Source: CAIWXH01 sp964555675
Lineage (GTDB): Bacteria > Chloroflexota > Chloroflexia > Chloroflexales > Chloroflexaceae
Assembly (NCBI GenBank): GCA_964555675.1
Contig: CAZKTU010000028.1
Coordinates: forward strand, 1-44,490
Reading direction: 5' to 3'
Length of the DNA stretch: 44,490 nt
Shown here: piece by piece, positions 15,149 to 23,631 of the stretch
Numbering within the stretch: position 1 is the stretch's first letter
How the letters are laid out: every line of letters starts with the position of its first letter
Program-made: the position numbers and the translations under genes
The notes under the pieces: generated by a model
The model's database searches: none
The model's input: the letters and a program-made list of their open reading frames with translations, nothing else
What the model was told of the DNA's origin: nothing

Positions 15149-16447
15149 CTACATCCCGGCGGGCATGCCCTTGAGCACCTGGCGCGCGACCTCGAGGGTG
15201 CGGTCGATGTCGGCCTGGGTGTGGGCGGCGCTGACGTGGTTGCGCTTCATGGCGGTGGGGATCATAAAGATCCCGTGCTCGCACATCGTTTTGCGGAACC
15301 AGACGTCGCGGGCGTTGTTGTTGCGGAACAGGTCGGTGTAGGTCTCGATCGGCCCGGGCTCCATGAAGTAGGGCACAAAGACCGAGCCGAAGAGGGCCAC
15401 ATGCATCGGGATGCCCAGCTCCTCGGCGATCTGGGTCAGGCCGACGCTGGCGACCCGGGCGAGCGTGAAGCAGTGCTCGTGGACCGCGCCACTCTCTAGC
15501 TCGCCGATGGTGGCGAGGGCGGCCGAGACGCCGACGGCGTGGCCGTTGTAGGTGCCGGCGAAGAGCACCCCGCCGCCAGGCCCGAAGCGGTCCATCAGCT
15601 CGGCGCGGCCGGCGAGGGCGGCGATCGGGTAGCCGTTGGCCATGGCCTTGGCGAAGGTGGCGAGGTCGGGCGTGACGCCGACGAGCGACTGGTAGCCGCC
15701 GAGGGCGTGGCGGAAGCCGGTGATCACTTCGTCGAAGATCAGCACCACGCCGAGCCGCCGGGTGAGGTCGCGGAGGGAGCGGAGGAACTCGGGGCGCGGC
15801 ATGACGCAGCCGATGTTATGGGGGATAACCTCGACGATGACGGCGGCGATCTCGTCGGCGCTATTCTGGAGCGCCTCGGAGGCGGCCTCGATGTCGTTGA
15901 AGGGCAGGATCAGCGTCTTGGCGACTACGTCGGGGTCCATGCCCTGAGAGAGCAGATCGTACTGGCCAATCTTCTCGGGCGGGCTGATCACATTCATCAG
16001 CACGGCATCGTGCCAGCCGTGGTAGGTGCCCTGGAACTTGATCAGCTTGCTGCGCCCGGTGACGGCGCGGGCGAGGCGGATGGCGGCGTAGGTGGCCTCG
16101 GAGCCGGAGTTGGTGAGCAGGGTGCGCTCGGCGCAGGGGATGTGGCGATTGAGCAGCTCGGCCAGCTCGACCTCGATATCGGTGACGCCCGTGCCGATAA
16201 TATCGAGGCGGCCCATAGCCTCGGCGACGGCGGCATTTACGCGGGGGTGGTTGTGGCCGAGGATGAGCGGGCCGAAGGCGGCGTGGTAGTCGAGGTACTG
16301 CTTGCCGTCGGCGTCGGTGAGGTAGGCGCCCTCGGCGCGCACGAAAGCCATGGGCCAGGGGAGGGCGCGGTTGCCGGAGTTCACCCCGCCGGGGATTACG
16401 CGCCGGGCCCGCTCGACCAACTCTGCGTTACTGACCGTCGTCGTCAT
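15149..16447 (-). CDS. class-III aminotransferase, glutamate-1-semialdehyde aminomutase-like
   Basis: The 432-residue PLP enzyme has RVIPGGVNSGNRA at the N-terminus, the GSA-aminomutase-type opening. It also has LLTNSGSEATYAAIRLARA, FQGTYHGWHD, LIFDEVITGFR (PLP Asp) and ATFAKAMANGYPI with the Schiff-base lysine near residue 266. Many catabolic paralogues of HemL are true aminotransferases or aminomutases on other substrates. Its place twelve bases behind a GntR regulator, next to an import and degradation operon, argues against tetrapyrrole synthesis. AAGGAG precedes the ATG. It would handle an amino-bearing carbonyl intermediate in the cytoplasm. The exact substrate is unknown. Confidence 0.85.
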   Translation of the reverse strand: MTTTVSNAELVERARRVIPGGVNSGNRALPWPMAFVRAEGAYLTDADGKQYLDYHAAFGPLILGHNHPRVNAAVAEAMGRLDIIGTGVTDIEVELAELLNRHIPCAERTLLTNSGSEATYAAIRLARAVTGRSKLIKFQGTYHGWHDAVLMNVISPPEKIGQYDLLSQGMDPDVVAKTLILPFNDIEAASEALQNSADEIAAVIVEVIPHNIGCVMPRPEFLRSLRDLTRRLGVVLIFDEVITGFRHALGGYQSLVGVTPDLATFAKAMANGYPIAALAGRAELMDRFGPGGGVLFAGTYNGHAVGVSAALATIGELESGAVHEHCFTLARVASVGLTQIAEELGIPMHVALFGSVFVPYFMEPGPIETYTDLFRNNNARDVWFRKTMCEHGIFMIPTAMKRNHVSAAHTQADIDRTLEVARQVLKGMPAGM

Positions 16448-16459
16448 GCCACGCTCCTT

Positions 16460-17164
16460 CTACGCTATTGTATCGCTCTCGTCAGCGCTATCATTCGCGA
16501 GGGCCGCGAAGCGCTCGCGGGTGGACTGGGCGTGGTAGGTGGCGAGCCGCGCGGCCGCATCGGGGTCGCGCTCGCTGATGGCCCTGTAGATCGCCCGGTG
16601 CTCGCGGTTCGAAGCGCGCATCATCTCGGCGTCTACGGCCTTGCCGTAGCTCATCAGGAACAGGTCGACCCGCTCCTCGTTGCGCTCGACGAGCTGGGCC
16701 AGGGTGGGGTTGCCGGCGGCCAGGCCGACCCCGGCGTGGAACACCCGCCCGGAGCGCAGGAAGCCGGCCACGTCGAGCTGCTCGACGCAGGCCTCGCCGT
16801 CGCTGATGGCGGCGTCGAGGGCGGCCTGCTGCTCAGGGGTGGCATAGAAGGCGGCCCGCCGGGCGAGGAAGGGCTCTACCGCCTCGTTGGCGGTGAACAG
16901 TTCGACTACCTGCTCGCGGCTGAGTCTGCATACGAAAAGCCCGCGCCGGTAGATCGGGGCGATCAGGCCCTCGTGCTCAAGGATTGCCAGGGCCTCGCGC
17001 ACGGGCGTGCGGCTGATCTTGAGCATGGCCGCGAGGCGCTCTTCGACCAGGGGCTGGCCCGGCTCGAGCTGTCCGGCGAGGATGGCCTGCTTGATCGCCT
17101 GGTAGGCGGCTTCGCGGAAGGTTGGTGTGCGTTCGAAGGCATGCGTGTCGATAGGGGAGAGCAT
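16460..17164 (-). CDS. GntR/FCD-family transcriptional regulator of module B
   Basis: The 234-residue product has a GntR winged helix (FREAAYQAIKQAILAGQLEP, EERLAAMLKISRTPVREAL, LEHEGLIAPIYRRGLFV) followed by an all-helical FCD-type ligand domain ending in NREHRAIYRAISERDPDAAA. FCD regulators usually bind small organic acids, often through a metal held by histidines. The frame is open upstream to an ATG at 17317. A minus-strand promoter at 17257-17230 would start transcription near 17223, so the ATG at 17164 is preferred; its ribosome site is weak. It is followed by the aminotransferase and is divergent from the 13-gene operon, which it probably represses. Confidence 0.83.
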   Translation of the reverse strand: MLSPIDTHAFERTPTFREAAYQAIKQAILAGQLEPGQPLVEERLAAMLKISRTPVREALAILEHEGLIAPIYRRGLFVCRLSREQVVELFTANEAVEPFLARRAAFYATPEQQAALDAAISDGEACVEQLDVAGFLRSGRVFHAGVGLAAGNPTLAQLVERNEERVDLFLMSYGKAVDAEMMRASNREHRAIYRAISERDPDAAARLATYHAQSTRERFAALANDSADESDTIA

Positions 17165-17229
17165 CGGCTGGGGTTCCAGGGGCTGGCTGCGCCGGCATGG
17201 CCGCGCGCCGCGGCGTGTGTCTGCATACA

Positions 17230-17257
17230 ATAATAGCCCCTTTTCACGCAGCGTCAA
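17230..17257 (-). promoter_or_regulatory. promoter for the module B regulator gene
   Basis: On the minus strand TTGACG (17257-17252) and TATTAT (17235-17230) are 16 bp apart. Transcription would start near 17223, giving a leader of about 60 bases to the ATG at 17164. TTGTATGCAGACA spans the start region and could be part of an operator. Confidence 0.5.
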
Positions 17258-17340
17258 GGCCTGAAGGCCCTCGCCACGCTTGTAGATGATCGGCTTATTG
17301 TCCCGGTTTTGTCCCATCGGAGAGAGTTAAACAGTACCTA

Positions 17341-17369
17341 TTGACATTCTCTTAACCACGTCGTATAGT
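17341..17369 (+). promoter_or_regulatory. promoter for the 13-gene module B operon
   Basis: TTGACA (17341-17346) and TATAGT (17364-17369) are separated by exactly 17 bp. Transcription would start near 17376, about 140 bases before the GTG start of the binding-protein gene. The leader can form a GCCGCCT/AGGCGGC stem. Confidence 0.7.
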
Positions 17370-17397
17370 GCGGACTATCCTGTATGGTCGTATACGA
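17365..17397. promoter_or_regulatory. candidate operators over the module B promoter
   Basis: ATAGTGCGGACTAT (17365-17378) is a palindrome with five-base arms that covers the -10 box and predicted start site. TCGTATACGA (17388-17397) is a perfect 10-bp palindrome just downstream, preceded by TGTATGG. Both are well placed for repression by the adjacent GntR/FCD regulator. Confidence 0.55.
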
Positions 17398-17517
17398 TCC
17401 TCTGCCCCCAGGGGCTCAGCGGCGCCGCCTCGGCCAGGCGGCCAGCGAGCCACACCCTTGCGTGGCCGGCACACCGCCGCGCCCCGCCCTACCAGATGCA
17501 CCATGAAGGAGGTCCCC

Positions 17518-19242
17518 GTGGCGCAGCGTCCCCAATCCCGCCGCAACCTGCTCCTCCTCTCGGCCCTGCTCGCCGCCCTATCCATGCTGATCGCCGCCTG
17601 CGGAGGCGCCGCAACGCCCGCACCCCAGGTCGCCGAGCAGCCCACAGCGGCCCCGGCGGCCCCGGCCCCTACCGTCGCCCCGCCGCCCACGACCGTGCCC
17701 GCCACCGCCGTGCCCGCCGCCCCCGAGGCCACCGTCAAGAATCGCCTGGTCTTCGCGGGCAATCAGGAGCCGGCCAGCGTCGACGTCGTCACCATGCCGG
17801 GCAACGTCAACGAGCGCCAGGTGACGGCCCAGATCTTCGAGACCCTGGTCTACATCGACCAGAGCCAGACGGTCTATCCCGGGCTGGCCACCACCTGGGA
17901 GCGCTCCGAAGACGCGACGGAGTGGACCTTTACGCTGGCCGAGGGCGTCAAGTGGCACGACGGCCGGGCCTTCAGCGCCCAGGATGTGGTGGACTACTTC
18001 GAGTATGTGCGTGACGCCGAGACGGTGGGCACCGGCCCCGGCCAGATCAAGCAGGTGATCGGCACGGCCGAGGCCGTGGACGCCTCGACCGTGAAGCTGA
18101 CCCTGACCGCCGCGCGCCCCGACTTCCTGACCGAGCTGGCCGACCCGGGACTGGCGATCGGCAATATCGCCAACCTGAAGGCTCAGGGCGAAGATGCCGG
18201 CTTCAACCCGGTGGGCACCGGCCCCTTCAAGTTCAAAGAGTGGGTCCGCGGCAGCGAGATCAGCCTCGAGCGCAACCCCGACTGGACCTGGGGCTCGCCC
18301 ATGTTCAACCTCGAGGGCCCCTCGCTGATCGAGGAGCTGGTCTTCCGCTTCATCCCCGAGGCTCAGACGCGCATGGCCACCCTTGAGGCCGGCGAGGTGG
18401 ACTTCGTCGATCTGCTGCCGTTCCAGGATGTGGCCCGCGTCCGCGAGGACACCCGCTTCGCGGTGACCGGCTTCCTGCTGCCGGGCATGCCGCAGATGAA
18501 CTACATGAACACCGAGCTCGCCCCCACGAACGACATTAACGTGCGCAAGGCGATCATCTACGCCACCGACAAGCAGGGCATCATCGAGAGTGTCTACTTC
18601 AACATGGTCGAGCCGGCCTACGGCCCGATCTCGCGGGCCTTCCCCGAGTACGACCCGGCCCTGGAGCAGATGTATGGCTACGACCCCGAGAAGGCGATGC
18701 AACTGCTCGAAGAGGCCGGCTGGACAATGGGCTCGGACGGGGTGCGCACCAAGGACGGCCAGCGCCTGGAGGTGACGATCGTCGAGAACAAGAGCTGGAA
18801 CGACTGGGTCTACGTGCTCCAGGCCAACCTCCAGGCGGTCGGCTTCGACGCCCAGGTGCTCACCACCCAGGGCCCCTCCAACACCGAGGCGATCGTCAGC
18901 GGCGAGTACCAGGTGCCGGCCATGGGCGACGTCTTCGCGGCCGCCAGCCAGATGACCCGCGACTGGCACTCCGAGGGCTTCGGCACCTTCCCCTCCGGCC
19001 ACTTCCTGCGCGGCGAGCAGGGCGCCGAGCTCGACGCGATGCTCAAGGCCGCCGAGACCGAGCTCGACCCGGACAAGCGCAAACAGATGTACAGCGACAT
19101 CCAGATGTTCATCATGGATAATGCGCTGATGGTGCCGATCTTCGAGCTCTACTTCTACGCGGCCCACTCCAGCGGCCTCAAGAACTTCGTCGTCGACGGC
19201 ACCGGCTTCTACAAGTACTTCGCGTCGGCCTACTTCGAGTAG
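17518..19242 (+). CDS. ABC transporter family 5 solute-binding lipoprotein, module B
   Basis: This is the second oligopeptide-type binding protein. The start is taken as GTG 17518 because AAGGAGGT lies directly before it; an ATG at 17503 in the same frame precedes that ribosome site. The N-terminus is SRRNLLLLSALLAALSM followed by the lipobox IAACGG, so it is a lipid-anchored exported protein, and a Pro/Ala/Thr linker follows. The domain has ATTWERSEDATEWTFTL, GVKWHDGRAFSAQDVVD, GTGPFKFKEW and a conserved C-terminal SDIQMFIMDNALMVPIFE. It differs from the module A protein, so a different ligand is likely. It heads the longest operon in the window. Confidence 0.9.
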   Translation: MAQRPQSRRNLLLLSALLAALSMLIAACGGAATPAPQVAEQPTAAPAAPAPTVAPPPTTVPATAVPAAPEATVKNRLVFAGNQEPASVDVVTMPGNVNERQVTAQIFETLVYIDQSQTVYPGLATTWERSEDATEWTFTLAEGVKWHDGRAFSAQDVVDYFEYVRDAETVGTGPGQIKQVIGTAEAVDASTVKLTLTAARPDFLTELADPGLAIGNIANLKAQGEDAGFNPVGTGPFKFKEWVRGSEISLERNPDWTWGSPMFNLEGPSLIEELVFRFIPEAQTRMATLEAGEVDFVDLLPFQDVARVREDTRFAVTGFLLPGMPQMNYMNTELAPTNDINVRKAIIYATDKQGIIESVYFNMVEPAYGPISRAFPEYDPALEQMYGYDPEKAMQLLEEAGWTMGSDGVRTKDGQRLEVTIVENKSWNDWVYVLQANLQAVGFDAQVLTTQGPSNTEAIVSGEYQVPAMGDVFAAASQMTRDWHSEGFGTFPSGHFLRGEQGAELDAMLKAAETELDPDKRKQMYSDIQMFIMDNALMVPIFELYFYAAHSSGLKNFVVDGTGFYKYFASAYFE

Positions 19243-19248
19243 ACAGCC

Positions 19249-19277
19249 GGGGTGGCGGCGCCCGCGGCCGCCACCCC
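19249..19277 (+). repeat. perfect hairpin between SBP and permease genes, module B
   Basis: GGGGTGGCGGC (19249-19259) pairs perfectly with GCCGCCACCCC (19267-19277) over 11 bp with a seven-base loop. It starts six bases after the binding-protein stop and ends ten bases before the permease ATG. It lacks a T tract. It could raise the binding-protein:permease ratio by protecting upstream mRNA and hindering initiation at the permease start. Confidence 0.55.
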
Positions 19278-19287
19278 GCCCCACCCT

Positions 19288-20211
19288 ATGAGCATCTATC
19301 TGCTGCGGCGCCTCGCTCTCACCATCCCGATCATCCTCGGGATTGTGATCGTCACCTTCTTCCTGGTGCAGCTCATCCCCGGCGACGCCGTGTCCGCCAT
19401 GCAGGGCCAGGTTAAGATGAGCGCGCAGCAGATGGAGCAGATGCGCGAGGCCCTCGGCCTGAACGACCCGCTCCATGAGCAGCTTGGCCGTTACCTCGCG
19501 CGGCTGGCCCAGGGCGACCTCGGGCGCTCGCTCTTTGGGGCCCAGCCCGTGGCCCTGCTGATCGCCGCCAATATCGGCGCGACCATCCAGCTCACGATTG
19601 CGGCCATGCTGGTGGCGATCGCGATCGGCACGCCCCTCGGCGTCCTGGCGGCCGTCAGGCAGGGCAGTGTCTGGGACGTGACGGCCACGGTGGTGGCCAT
19701 GCTGGGGGTCTCTATCCCCGCTTTCTGGCTGGGCCTGATGATGATCCAGCTCTTCGCCGTGACGCTCGGCTGGCTGCCGATCACCGGCGATCGTGGGCTG
19801 CGCGGCCTGATCATGCCGGCGGTGGCCCTCGGCGTGGCCGAGGCCGCGATCATCACCCGCCTGACCCGCTCGACCCTGGTGGAGGTGCTGGCGATGGACT
19901 ACGTACGCACGGCCCGGGCCAAGGGCCTCGGCGAGCGAATCGTGGTCTGGCAGCACGCCCTGCGCAACGCGCTGCTGCCGCTGCTGACGATGATCGGCAT
20001 GCAGTTCGGCACGCTCTTCGGCGGCGCCGTGATCATCGAGAGCGTCTTCTCGCGGCAGGGCCTCGGCGCCCTCGCCACCCAGGCCGTGATCAACCGCGAC
20101 TTCCCGGTGGTCCAGGGTTGCGTGATGGTGGCCGCCGTGCTCTATGTGCTGGTGAACCTGGTGGTGGACGTGCTGTACGCCGTGGTCGACCCCCGCATCC
20201 GCTATGGCTAG
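19288..20211 (+). CDS. ABC transporter permease, DppB type, module B
   Basis: The 307-residue permease opens with SIYLLRRLALTIPIILGI. Its periplasmic stretch is followed by the EAA loop TARAKGLGERIVVWQHALR and it ends with VDPRIRYG. The start is placed at ATG 19288 because it matches the family N-terminus. A GTG at 19252 lies inside the hairpin and would add a proline/alanine tail. No good Shine-Dalgarno sequence precedes the ATG, which fits translation limited by the upstream stem. It pairs with the next gene's product to form the membrane channel. Confidence 0.9.
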   Translation: MSIYLLRRLALTIPIILGIVIVTFFLVQLIPGDAVSAMQGQVKMSAQQMEQMREALGLNDPLHEQLGRYLARLAQGDLGRSLFGAQPVALLIAANIGATIQLTIAAMLVAIAIGTPLGVLAAVRQGSVWDVTATVVAMLGVSIPAFWLGLMMIQLFAVTLGWLPITGDRGLRGLIMPAVALGVAEAAIITRLTRSTLVEVLAMDYVRTARAKGLGERIVVWQHALRNALLPLLTMIGMQFGTLFGGAVIIESVFSRQGLGALATQAVINRDFPVVQGCVMVAAVLYVLVNLVVDVLYAVVDPRIRYG

Positions 20212-20220
20212 GGCTGCCCG

Positions 20221-21111
<891 letters not shown>

Positions 21112-21141
21112 CCCCGTGCCGCCAGCAACAGCGAGAAGGCT

Positions 21142-22308
21142 ATGCAGATCGCCCGCGTCTCTACCCTGGTCGTCAACGCCAGGATGCGCAACTGGATCTT
21201 CGTGAAGGTCGAGACGGACCAGCCGGGGCTGTACGGCTGGGGCGAGGCCACCCTGGAGTGGAAGACGAAGGGCGTCGTCGGCGCCGTCGAGGACGTGAGC
21301 CGGCTGCTCGTCGGCGAGGACCCGCGCCGGATCGAGCATCTCTACCAGCTGATGTACCGCCAGTACTTCTGGAAGGTGGGCATCGAGGGCATGACCGCGA
21401 TCAGCGGGATCGAGCAGGCCCTCTGGGACATCAAGGGCAAGTGGCTCGGCGTGCCCGTCTACGAGCTGCTCGGCGGGCGCGTGCGCGACCGTGTGCGCGT
21501 CTACGACCACCTCGGCGGCGGCGAGATGGAGAGCATGTACGAGAGCACCGACCCGGCCCAGTTCGCCGAGCGGGCGCTCAAGGTGCAGGCGGCCGGCTAC
21601 ACCGCGATGAAGTTCATGGCCGTGCCGCGCACCGAGCCGATCGAGGGCCCGCGCCCGGTGCGTCACGCCGAGCGCCTGGTACGCGCTGTGCGCGAGGCCG
21701 TCGGCGACGAGATGGACCTGATGGTCGATCTGCATGCGCGCTGCGCTTCGCCCGCGATGGCGCTGCAGTACTGCCGCGCCCTGGAGCCTTACGGGCTCTT
21801 CTTCTTCGAGGAGCCCTGCCCGACAGAGGACCTGGAGGCGACGGCCCAGGTGACGCGGGCTGCCGGCATCCCGATCGCCACCGGCGAACGGCTGGTCGGC
21901 CGCCACCAGTTCCGCGAGATCTTGGAGCGCCGGGCCTGCCACATCATCCAGCCCGACCTGTCGCACTGCGGCGGGCTCTGGGAGGCGCGTAAGATCGCCG
22001 CCGCCGCCGAGGCCTGCTCGATCGCGGTCGCACCCCACAACCCCAACGGCCCGATCGCCACCGCCGCCGCCGTGCACTTCGCCCTCGCCACGCCCAACTG
22101 GGTGATCCAAGAGGCGATCAGCAGCGACGTCCCCTGGCGCCACGAGGTGGTCGAGACGGTGCACCGCGTCGCCGCCGGCTACTACGGCGTGCCCACAGCG
22201 CCCGGCCTGGGCATCGAGGTGAACGAGCGGGCCGCCGCCCGCCACCCCTGGCAGCCCGAGCTGGTGCAGCGCTACTTTCACCCCGACGGCGCCGTGGCCG
22301 ACTGGTAA
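21142..22308 (+). CDS. enolase superfamily acid-sugar dehydratase, galactonate/mannonate dehydratase-like
   Basis: The 388-residue protein has the capping domain (ISGIEQALWDIKGKWLGVP) and barrel motifs MKFMAV (Lys), MVDLHAR (metal Asp plus the His two residues later that is typical of D-galactonate and D-mannonate dehydratases), FFEEP, TGERLV (metal Glu), QPDLSHCGG and APHNPNGP, where the His acts as acid/base. This DxH plus PHNPxGP combination supports dehydration of an aldonic acid to a 2-keto-3-deoxy acid. GAGAAGG precedes the ATG. It is the first enzyme after the importer, so the imported compound or its first product probably contains a sugar-acid unit. The exact stereochemistry cannot be told. 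Confidence 0.87.
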   Translation: MQIARVSTLVVNARMRNWIFVKVETDQPGLYGWGEATLEWKTKGVVGAVEDVSRLLVGEDPRRIEHLYQLMYRQYFWKVGIEGMTAISGIEQALWDIKGKWLGVPVYELLGGRVRDRVRVYDHLGGGEMESMYESTDPAQFAERALKVQAAGYTAMKFMAVPRTEPIEGPRPVRHAERLVRAVREAVGDEMDLMVDLHARCASPAMALQYCRALEPYGLFFFEEPCPTEDLEATAQVTRAAGIPIATGERLVGRHQFREILERRACHIIQPDLSHCGGLWEARKIAAAAEACSIAVAPHNPNGPIATAAAVHFALATPNWVIQEAISSDVPWRHEVVETVHRVAAGYYGVPTAPGLGIEVNERAAARHPWQPELVQRYFHPDGAVADW

Positions 22309-22322
22309 AGGAGCAACCGCCA

Positions 22323-23585
22323 ATGTACGATCTCTACGCAGACTACCGGCTCCTGGGCGCCTTCGACGTCGCCCAGACCGCGCGCCTGGTGGCGCGCTAC
22401 CACTATATTGAGGCCCAGCTCATGCGCGTGGCGGCCGGCAAGCTGGCCGAGCTGCCCGAGTGGGAGCTGAAGTGCCTCGCCGGGCGCCACCTCTGGCAAG
22501 ACTCGCTGCACGCCGACGCCTGGCTCGCCCGCCTGATCGACCTGCGCTGGCCCCGCCGCGCGCCGCTCAGCCCCGGCGAACCCACCCGCCGCCTGATGGC
22601 CCTGCTCGACGACGCGCCCTCGGGCGCCGCCTTCCTCGCCGCCGTCTACCGTCAGGTCAAGCCGCGCCTGATCGCCGCCTACGCCGCCCACCGCGCCGTC
22701 TGCGCCCCCCTGGCAGACGAGCCGACCTGGGAGCTGCTGGGCCGCACCATCGCCGACGAGGAGCAGCAGGTGCGCCAGGGCCTCGCCCTGCTCGAGTCGC
22801 TTCCCGCCGCCGAGCGCGCCGCCGCCCGCGCCTACGAGGCCCTCGTCGCCGATGCCTGCGAGGCCGCCGGCAGCCTGGCCGACCCGACCACCGCCGCGGA
22901 GCGTGAGGCGGGCGGCTCGTTCGAGGGCCAGGCCGTGCGCCCCGCCCCGGCCACCGCCGCCCGCGACGCCCGCTTCCGCTTCGGCGAGCGCGCCGCGGAC
23001 CGCCCGCCCGCCGACGACCGCGAGCTGGCCATGGTCATGGCCCACCGCGACGCGGATAACGAGATGCACGCCGCCGAGCTGCTCGGCCGCAGCCTCTACG
23101 AGCACCCCGAGCTGCCCTGGGAGTACCACGTCGATATGGCCCGGCAGCTCTGGGACGAGGTGCGCCACGCCGTGCTCTACCAGCGCTACCTGGAGCAGCT
23201 CGGCGGCAAGCTGGGCGACTTCCCCGTCATCCCCGGCAACTACGCCTACCGCATCGCGCTCGACTTCCCCCACCGGCTCTACGATCTGCACCTGCGCGGC
23301 GAGAAGCTCGGCATGCCCGACCTGATCCGCTACCGCGAGGAGGCCCGCGCCCGCGGCGACGCCCACTACGCTTTGCTCAACGACTTCGTCCACGCCGACG
23401 AGGTGCCTCACGTCAAGAACGGCCGCTGGCTGCACTGGCTGCTCCAGGACGACGAGGAGGCCTTCCGCCGCGTCGAGCGCGAGACGATGCAGATCCGCGC
23501 CGCCTACGAGCGCGCCCATGCCGATGACCCGATCGTCACCGCCTACACCGGGCTGGTGCCATCCCTGCTGGACGACGCGGGCTAG
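22323..23585 (+). CDS. DUF455-like ferritin-fold protein, possible diiron enzyme
   Basis: I do not recognise a characterised relative for this 420-residue protein. It is strongly helical with several E/D-x-x-H pairs: YIEAQL, WQDSLHADAW, ADEEQQV, then ADNEMHAAELLGR, LWDEVRHAVLYQRYLEQLGG and DFVHADEVPHVKNGRWLHWL. The last three blocks follow the order and spacing of DUF455 proteins (H-x-E-x-D..., DEARHF..., DEIGHVxxGNRW), a ferritin-like four-helix bundle. The N-terminal half looks like a second, diverged helical bundle. A dinuclear iron site, and therefore an oxygenase or oxidase role, is plausible but unproven. AAAGGAG lies nine bases before the ATG. It sits between a sugar-acid dehydratase and a ceramidase-like gene in one operon. 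Confidence 0.65.
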   Translation: MYDLYADYRLLGAFDVAQTARLVARYHYIEAQLMRVAAGKLAELPEWELKCLAGRHLWQDSLHADAWLARLIDLRWPRRAPLSPGEPTRRLMALLDDAPSGAAFLAAVYRQVKPRLIAAYAAHRAVCAPLADEPTWELLGRTIADEEQQVRQGLALLESLPAAERAAARAYEALVADACEAAGSLADPTTAAEREAGGSFEGQAVRPAPATAARDARFRFGERAADRPPADDRELAMVMAHRDADNEMHAAELLGRSLYEHPELPWEYHVDMARQLWDEVRHAVLYQRYLEQLGGKLGDFPVIPGNYAYRIALDFPHRLYDLHLRGEKLGMPDLIRYREEARARGDAHYALLNDFVHADEVPHVKNGRWLHWLLQDDEEAFRRVERETMQIRAAYERAHADDPIVTAYTGLVPSLLDDAG

Positions 23586-23631
23586 GCGGCGGGCCGCCGC
23601 TCCGCCACCCCAACCCTGAGGAGGAACCTCC

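Noticed and set aside
15149..16447. calling the gene hemL
   Set aside because: Context is a catabolic module and HemL-like catabolic aminotransferases are common; motifs alone do not separate them.
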